A stretch of 64,000 bases of DNA. Origin: Dugong dugon. Its lineage: Eukaryota; Chordata; Mammalia; Sirenia; Dugongidae. Shown piece after piece: positions 57,501 through 64,000 of this stretch; within the stretch, counting starts at the first letter, position 1; each line of letters begins with the position of its first letter. The notes under the pieces were generated by a model. The model saw only the letters and a list, made by a program, of their open reading frames with translations. It was not told where the DNA came from and made no database searches. The position numbers and the translations under genes were made by a program. The DNA lies in the NCBI GenBank assembly GCA_030035585.1, contig CM057462.1, forward strand, positions 115,129,234 to 115,193,233. The letters run 5' to 3'.

Positions 57501-58480
57501 CTTCATTTTGGGCTGTGGAGACAGCTGTTAGAAAAATGTATGGGAGTTATTTTGTTGTGAGTTTTTAATCTTTTAAGTTTTCCACTGAAATTTGTTTCAT
57601 TAAAATGGGAGAAACCTGTCAGAGATCTGCCTCTGTAGTCTGTATTATTCCCTTAGATTTGGCGATCCGCTTTATGTATCGAATTCCCCCCATGAAGGTT
57701 TATTGAGCTTTCTAAGCCATACGATTTCCTGGCTATGTTTTGAATTTGTGAAGACATTGTTTTGGTTTAATCTGACATCTAATGTATGTTTTAAATTAGC
57801 TTGATTCTCACTTAAGGTAATATTAAATAATAGCCTGAGAATTTGAAAGTTTCTGCACTAGTCATATGCAGAATAGTCACTAGAGATGCCAATTTATGCC
57901 ATAAAAAATGTGATTTACTCCTTCAGTATCTGCTAATTTGTTTTTTAAAAAATGAGTATTTTGACTGGAGGCAGAATCTGTCCTTTTCCTTAGTGAGAAG
58001 CTATTTTCAAATTTTACCTTTGATCAAATTCACAAATACCTTAAAAAATAGATGAGTTTTTGTATGGTAATACTATTCTCAGGAATATAAATGTGATGCT
58101 TCCTTTTGTGACATTTTATTTAGGAATAGAACATTATGGCATGCCAGATGGAACTTTCTGGGTTATTTGACTTCTTTATTCTCATTTTGTTTCTATTGTT
58201 TAAGATCTGAGTTAAAACTAAGCTTGTCTTTTGTGTACTTTCTTTTCTGGAGGCACACAAGTAGTGCCCAGGTTGTGGTCAAATGCATTATCTAATTACA
58301 AAAAGTTTTAAAATTATGAATCATTTAAACAATTCTCAGTTTTGGCCTCCTTAACACTTCAGGGGGAATTAAACTAGAGTGTAGAGATGGGTATCAGATG
58401 ACTAATTCAAGGTCACACAGGGACTCAAGAATAGGAATTTTGTGTTCTTAATAGTCTACTAATCCCAATGAGCCTTCTCA
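54513..58480. other. Long gene-free AT-rich stretch
   Basis: No gene or well-defined repeat was recognised in about 4 kb. Small open frames occur on both strands (54941-55186 and 56054-56257 on plus, 54802-54990 on minus), but none shows a family motif. It is the longest stretch in the window free of young repeats. Confidence 0.4.
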
Positions 58481-59580
58481 ATAGCTGTGATGGATAAATT
58501 ACATTTATTAAACACTTAGTATCTGCAGTAAATTATTCCAGGACTCGGAATTTAGAGTTAACTGCAAGGGCCTTAGGCATGGTCTCTATTTTCAATAAAA
58601 TTTTAAGGCAGTGGGTAAAGGAAGATGCACACAGATGTTATTCCATTTAAAAGCCATAAATTGAAGATTTTAGGAGGCAAGACACTATGCTGAAGACTGA
58701 GAATGCAAAAATGCATGAGATAGGGTATGACTTCTGCCTTCAAAAAAGACTAGTCGAAGTGATAGGCATGTAACAAATAATTAATTAGAGGAACAAGGTG
58801 ATATGAGAAAGAAGGGAATACACCAAAAATACATTGAAAAATGAAAGATCTGTCTATGCAAATAGCATTTTGTCTCCATTACATCAAAATGATAGTTTAT
58901 CTAGATGGTAAATTTACAAAGGGCAGGATCTACAACCCACAATTTGTTGTTGTTTTTTCAGTCTGTCGTAAGATCTATATTAGTGCTGTATTTGATACAG
59001 CCATCCTTGACAGCTATGATGAATGGCTCCAGATAACTTTAAGTTCTAAATAACTTCCAAATTTGAAAGTTCCCTCCATAGTATACATTTGTCACTAGAA
59101 ATTAGTGATAACAATGCCATGCATTCTCTAGCCTGTGACTCACTCCCATATGCTGTCCTCTCAGATAAAAAATTCCACAACTCAGAAAAATTGGACATTT
59201 TTATAGACAAAAGATCTTTTCGTCCATTTACAAATAGTCAAAGCTTAAGTGTTGTATTATTGAATGCCCAGATAGTAGACGGTCAGTGAACATTCGATAA
59301 TTAAACTGATGTATTCAACTGAAGGCCGTATTTTCAGGGAATATTTCCATTATAAATTACAAGGGAAGTATTATTGAACATATGAAGTACAGATTGATAT
59401 ATTTCACTGCATTAGCTTCCTGATTAGTTTAAAACATCATTATCCGTATCCAATTTATTTCACCTTTAAATTTCCTGAAATTCTAGGCGTTTATGGTCTA
59501 AAATATTACCAACGTCCCCCGCCTTACCCTCTCACAATACTAAAAGCTCTGCTGTTCTGGGGCCTGGTGAAAAGAGATCC
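58481..59580. other. Old repeat remnants and unique DNA
   Basis: TACATTTATTAAACACTTAGTATCTG (about 58501) and the GCAAGACACTATGCTGAAGACTGAG region (about 58679) look like very old MIR or L2-era repeats. The rest is unique. Confidence 0.35.
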
Positions 59581-59589
59581 TGATTTAGT

Positions 59590-59965
59590 GCCTTACCCTG
59601 AGTTCAAATCCAACTTTCCATTGATTAACTGTGTGATTCTAGAGATATAAAACTTAATCTCACTGAGATTCACCTCCTTATATACTGTAAAATGTCCACA
59701 GTAACACAGACCTTATAGGGTTGTTGTGAAGACTAAATGGGATAATAGACGAAAAACGAACAACAGAGCATATGCCCGTGATGGGTGGCGATGTCCTCTG
59801 GGCGCTGGGACTATAACCCTGTTGAAATGAATGCAGGTGAGTTAGGAGGATGGGCTGTGTCATTCAGTTTAAACAATATTTCATGATGTTCAAAAGAGGG
59901 CCTCATTATTGTCCTTTGACACAAAGTAGTTGCTCAATACATTTTCGAATGGATGAATAAATATC
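59590..59965 (+). mobile_element. MIR SINE with old tail
   Basis: GAGTTCAAATCCAACTTTCC, AACTGTGTGATTCTAGAG and TATAGGGTTGTTGTGAAGACTAAATGGGATAATA follow the MIR order. An L2/MIR-type tail GTAGTTGCTCAATACATTTTCGAATGGATGAATAAA follows at about 59926. Confidence 0.78.
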
Positions 59966-60439
59966 TGTGGACAACAAAAGAACAATATTCAACACAGTGA
60001 CCCTTTGAATTGTATCATTACCAGCAAATTAATTTCACTCAAACTACAAAAATAATTCTGTATAGAACTTTGCAAATTTTTCAATGAAATTGCATATGTG
60101 TCATCTTACCCTCTAGAGATGCAAAAATCAAATTCTGAAATTTGGATGGTTTTGTATCCAATCATATTTTGGGCTAGTAAAGAAACGTCTTTTCCTCCAG
60201 AAAACCTTATGCTGTTTAACATGGCATTAAACAAAAATTCTCATTGCTTTGACTTTCTGTTTTGAAACATCCGATTATCTGCTTAATCTTTATAACCTTA
60301 TAAAGGCCAGTAAGGAATAAGGAATTAATACCTTTTTTTTTTTTCCACCCTAAGTACTCACCAGTGTCCAGCATGGTACTCGCACACTACCAGATTATCT
60401 TGTTGGTAGATTACATCTAAAATTATCTTGTTTTTTTGT

Positions 60440-60635
60440 GAGATTATATCGTTAAACCCAACACTAATCCTACAAATCTTAGAGATAGAAATCACAATCC
60501 CAAACTGACAGATGAGGTAAAAGATTCATAGAGGTCAAGCTGTGCTCCTTTAAGAGGCAAGAAGTGAGACTCAAACCCAAGTTTGTCTAATTCCATAACC
60601 CATGCACTTTACACCATACTCCTCTGTATTTTATA
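60440..60635 (-). mobile_element. MIR-like SINE, reversed
   Basis: AACTGACAGATGAGGTAAAAGATTCATAGAGGTCAAGC and GAGACTCAAACCCAAGTTTGTCTAATTCC match a reversed MIR, strongly diverged. Confidence 0.65.
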
Positions 60636-61661
60636 ATCAATACAAACAACCCAATGAGTTTTTGTCTCCAGGGAGTTTTGATTTAAAGACAATTGTCATT
60701 GTGACAGTACTGCAAATCTAACAGCTCATCACAATTGCATAAAAGACTGCTTGTCAGCTTTACAATTTAGTGCTCATGGTGATAACGACTATACTATCTG
60801 TGTGTGGTGTTTGTTTAACTAGTTTGGTTAAACTGAAAGGCCAAGGGTGATAACTTAATGTCATCTGAGACAACTGTGAGAAAAGAAAAACTGGTTCAAA
60901 TACAAGTCCACATGAGTTAGGAGAAGTTAAATTACTTTCAAATATATTTACCACTCCAACTTGGATGAAGTAATCCCCAGAAGAACTGTTAGAAAAGAAA
61001 CAATTTAACACCCAACTTCAGATGATAAGTTAATTCTTTTTTCTGTTTTAGAGCACACTTGGAAAAAGGAGAAAAAAAAATCCATACATCCTCAAGCAAC
61101 AAAGTAGTGGTTCGTGTTTCTGATCATTAGTACTTCCTGGAAAAATACGAAATCACCACGTGGAACAATTGATCTTGTGCAAACTTCAGCATCATATTTA
61201 AAATACATTAAACTCAAATATAAAAGCTTCTATGCTCCCCGATTAAGCAGTCATGTATCTTATCTCTAAATCCAATGATGTGTAGCCTTCCGCTGGACTG
61301 ATTGAGGAGAAAAACAAAGCTGAAGGAATTTCCTGTAATAAGAATAAATGGCAACTGTGTTGTCATAACAAGGGTAAAAAATAATTATTTTAATAGGTAC
61401 TTTGATATAGTGGAAGATAAAAAAGTATTAGGCTTGCTTTGAGCATGATGGTGAAACTTTGTTTAAATTAGTAATTTCCTGGAAACTCTACTAACATAGG
61501 TGGCATTTGCACACAAAACATTTTGAATGTCAATACAGTGCTTAGCACAATGCCTTACGCACAGTCCTCAATGAATAATTATTAAATAAATAAAATGATA
61601 AGTGAAAAATAATTAAATGAATATATCTTTTTTTCTTATTATTTAAAAAATACATTTCAGG

Positions 61662-62018
61662 CTATATGGTACCGTTCTGATGAATTCTTTTTTCCTCGGG
61701 GCATATTTTGAATGTTTTGCTCTTTTTTGGGTGGCAAAAGAGAGCCGTTTGTTTTGTTTTGTTTCTGAAGTTTGCACATATTGAACATCTGGATGTTGTA
61801 GCTTCAAAGTCAATTGACACAGCAAGCCAATAGACATTATTTTTGCTCATAATCAAATGAGATGCATGATTGCCTTTTGTCAAGCTTCTTCTTAACTTGG
61901 TGAGTAGAATCAGTCTGTGATCAATAAATAACAAATCATCTATTTCATAAATCAGATCTGAAAGCAAAGCACTGTCTCGTGCTGGGTACACTCTCCTGTG
62001 CTTGCTCAGGCCTGGTAG
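61662..62018 (-). other. Open frame of 119 codons, unknown
   Basis: An ATG-started frame opening MLPGLSKHRRVYPARDSALL. No domain or family was recognised, and it ends in ordinary AT-rich DNA. Probably chance; listed because it is among the longest frames outside mobile elements. Confidence 0.1.
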
Positions 62019-62404
62019 CATCTGGTTAATAAAAAGGGCTTCTTCTACTTTTGACAGTTGTTTGGATACTCCATTTCAGCACTGCTCAAGTTTGCTAACT
62101 ATTAAGACTTACTACCTACTCTCCCTCTCTCTTCTTTCATCTGTAACTTGGAACAGAGACCCTCATCTCATGTGAAGGAAAAGAAATGGAGTGGAGAGGA
62201 AGGATATCACATAAACATTCAACTGATGGTTTGTTACTTTTCAAGTTAATCTTCCTTAAAATCACTGTATTTCATCTAGTTACATACAGTTTACTACCAC
62301 TGAAATTTCATATCATGAATCAAATGGTAAAAACTTGTTAATCTATCTCATAATTGTCTTCCATTCATATTTATTTCCCTGTAAAAAATAATAATAGTAG
62401 TAGT

Positions 62405-62640
62405 AATATTAATAGCTAGCATTTATCAATATGTTCTTTGCCAGTTACTATTCTTGACTCTATATTAAATTAAACCCCTAAATTTAAAAAAAAACAACTT
62501 TTGAAATAGGTATTATTACTGTCTCCATTTGAAAGAAGTTGAGAAACTGTAGTTAAATTACCTGTTCAAGCTCACATATGTAGTAAGTGTTAGAATCTGG
62601 AAAGTCTAACTCCAGCACTCACATCTCAAATCACTATCTC
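62405..62640 (-). mobile_element. MIR SINE, reversed
   Basis: AGCTAGCATTTATCAATATG, ATAGGTATTATTACTGTCTCCATTTGAAAG and GTTAAATTACCTGTTCAAGCTCACATATGTAGTAAGTG are a reversed MIR. Confidence 0.8.
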
Positions 62641-62815
62641 TGCAGAATAACTCTTTCTATCGACTTAGAGCAGGCTGCCCTCTGACCCTTTTCAATCCAA
62701 ATTCAATACTTCCTCCAATACCTCGATTATTTTCGTGCAGAAGCAATCCCGTTCATTCTACATTTGTTCAATTCCTTTACCCTCTGTGGATACAATATAC
62801 ACTCAACTGTGTTTT

Positions 62816-63857
62816 AATTACGGATAACAGTGCAAAGAATGGGAATTCCAAAACACTTAACTGGGCTCATGCGGAACCTGTACGTAGACAAAGAGGCAGT
62901 CATTCAAACAGAACAAGGGGATACTGCATGGTTTAAAAACAGGAAAGGTGTGCATTAGGATTGTATCCTTTCACCATACTTACTTAATCTATGTGCTGAA
63001 CAAATAATCTGAGAAGCAGGTCTATATGAAGAAAAACATGGCATCAGGATTGGAGGAAAACTCATTAACAACCTGCAATATGCAAATGACAAACCTTACT
63101 CTATGAAAGCAAAGAGGACTTGAAGCACTTACTGATGAAGATCAAAGACTACAGCCTTCAGTACAGATTGCACCTCAACGTAAAGAAAATAAAAATTCTC
63201 TCAAATGGACCAATAAGCAACACCATGATAAATGGAGAAAAGATTGAAGTTGTCAAGGATTTCATGTTACTTGGATCCACAGTCAACGCCCATGGAAGCA
63301 TCAGTCAAGAAGTCAAACAGTGTATTGCATTGGGCAAATCTGTTGCAAAAGACCTCTTTAAAAGTTAAAAAGCAAAGATATCATTTTGAGGACTAAGGTG
63401 CGCCTGACCCAAGCCATAGTATTTTCAATCACCTCATATGAGTGCAAAAGCTGGACAATGAATAAGGAAGACCAAAGAAGAATTGATGCCTTTGAATTAT
63501 GATGTTGATGAAGAATATTGAATATACCATGCACTGCCAGAAGAATGAACAAATCTGCCTTGGAAGAAATAAAGCCAGAATGCTCCTTAGAAATGCGGAT
63601 GGAGAGACTACATCCCACATACTTTAGACATGTTATCAAGAGGGACCAGACCCTGGATAAAGACGTTATGCTTGGTAAAGTAGAGGGTCAGAGAAAAAGC
63701 GGAAGACCCTTAAAGAGATGGATTGACACAGTGGCTGCTATAACGGGCTCGAGCATAGCAACAGTTTTGAGGATGTCAGAGGACTTGGCACGTTTTGTTC
63801 TGTTGTACATAGGGTCCTATAAGTTGGAACCAACTTGATGGCACCAAACAACAACAG
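62816..63857 (+). mobile_element. RTE LINE, 5' truncated
   Basis: Starts inside the reverse transcriptase (AATTACGGATAACAGTG) and ends CACCAAACAACAACAG. The catalytic box reads YAND. The open piece 63120-63368 has LLMKIKDYSLQYRLHLNVKK, and 63518-63838 holds the C-terminal RTE block (ALEEIKPECSLEMRMERLHP). Confidence 0.9.
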
Positions 63858-64000
63858 CTTCTTAATTGCTCTCTTGAACTGTTCTCTAGTTTATGAATAC
63901 ATTGATTCTGGCATATTATGCTGTAATCTCTTTTTTGGAAAGAACTACATTTATTAACTCCCTCTGTGACTCTACAGCACCTAAGAGAGGCAATTCATGA
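63858..64000. other. Unique DNA to the window edge
   Basis: No feature recognised. Confidence 0.4.

Noticed and set aside
1-64000. Bacterial-style operon, CRISPR array, phage or plasmid system
   Set aside because: No spaced direct repeats, ribosome-binding sites or dense coding are present; all structure is of mammalian repeat type.

Overview
This window is nuclear DNA from an afrotherian mammal, most likely a proboscidean. Three things point there: many RTE-type LINEs ending in a (CAA)n tail, many short interspersed elements of the AfroSINE type (head motif GGAGCCCTGG, tail motif resembling the RTE tail), and an L1 lineage with a long tandem-monomer 5' UTR. Old mammalian repeats (L2, MIR, MER5-like hAT, ERVL) fill in the rest. 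I found no intact host protein-coding gene, no rRNA or tRNA gene and no CRISPR array. The window reads as an AT-rich, repeat-dense intergenic or deep intronic region.

Layout. 1-2637: RTE LINE on +. 3084-15835: an RTE on - split by two later insertions, a full-length 9.08 kb L1 (4167-13250) and a solo LTR (13551-14847) that itself holds a truncated L1. 15920-17215: L2 with an AfroSINE. 18001-19362: antisense L1. 20688-21059: an RTE tail with an AfroSINE placed exactly at its end. 23260-32553: an RTE interrupted by a 6.56 kb ERVL provirus on - (25833-32392). 32565-41860: mostly unique AT-rich DNA with a MIR, L2 fragments, an apolipoprotein A-IV-like gene relic (36795-36960), an RTE split by an apparent micro-inversion (39479-40884) and a double AfroSINE. 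41861-43240: 3' end of an L1 of the same subfamily as the full-length copy. 43440-50000: RTE, AfroSINE and L1 fragments. 50720-53283: an L2 carrying a 246 bp palindromic hAT element, then a second hAT element. 53590-62800: AfroSINEs, MIR fragments and long unique stretches. 62816-63857: a 5'-truncated RTE.

How the parts relate. The autonomous elements (RTE, L1, ERVL) are all broken by frameshifts or stops. RTE very probably supplied the machinery that moved the AfroSINEs, because the two share a 3' tail. The nesting gives a relative time order: L2/MIR/hAT oldest, then RTE, then ERVL, solo LTR and L1. Target-site duplications were found for most of the younger insertions and fix their boundaries to the base. 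Family names come from recognition of protein motifs and remembered consensus features, not from a database search.
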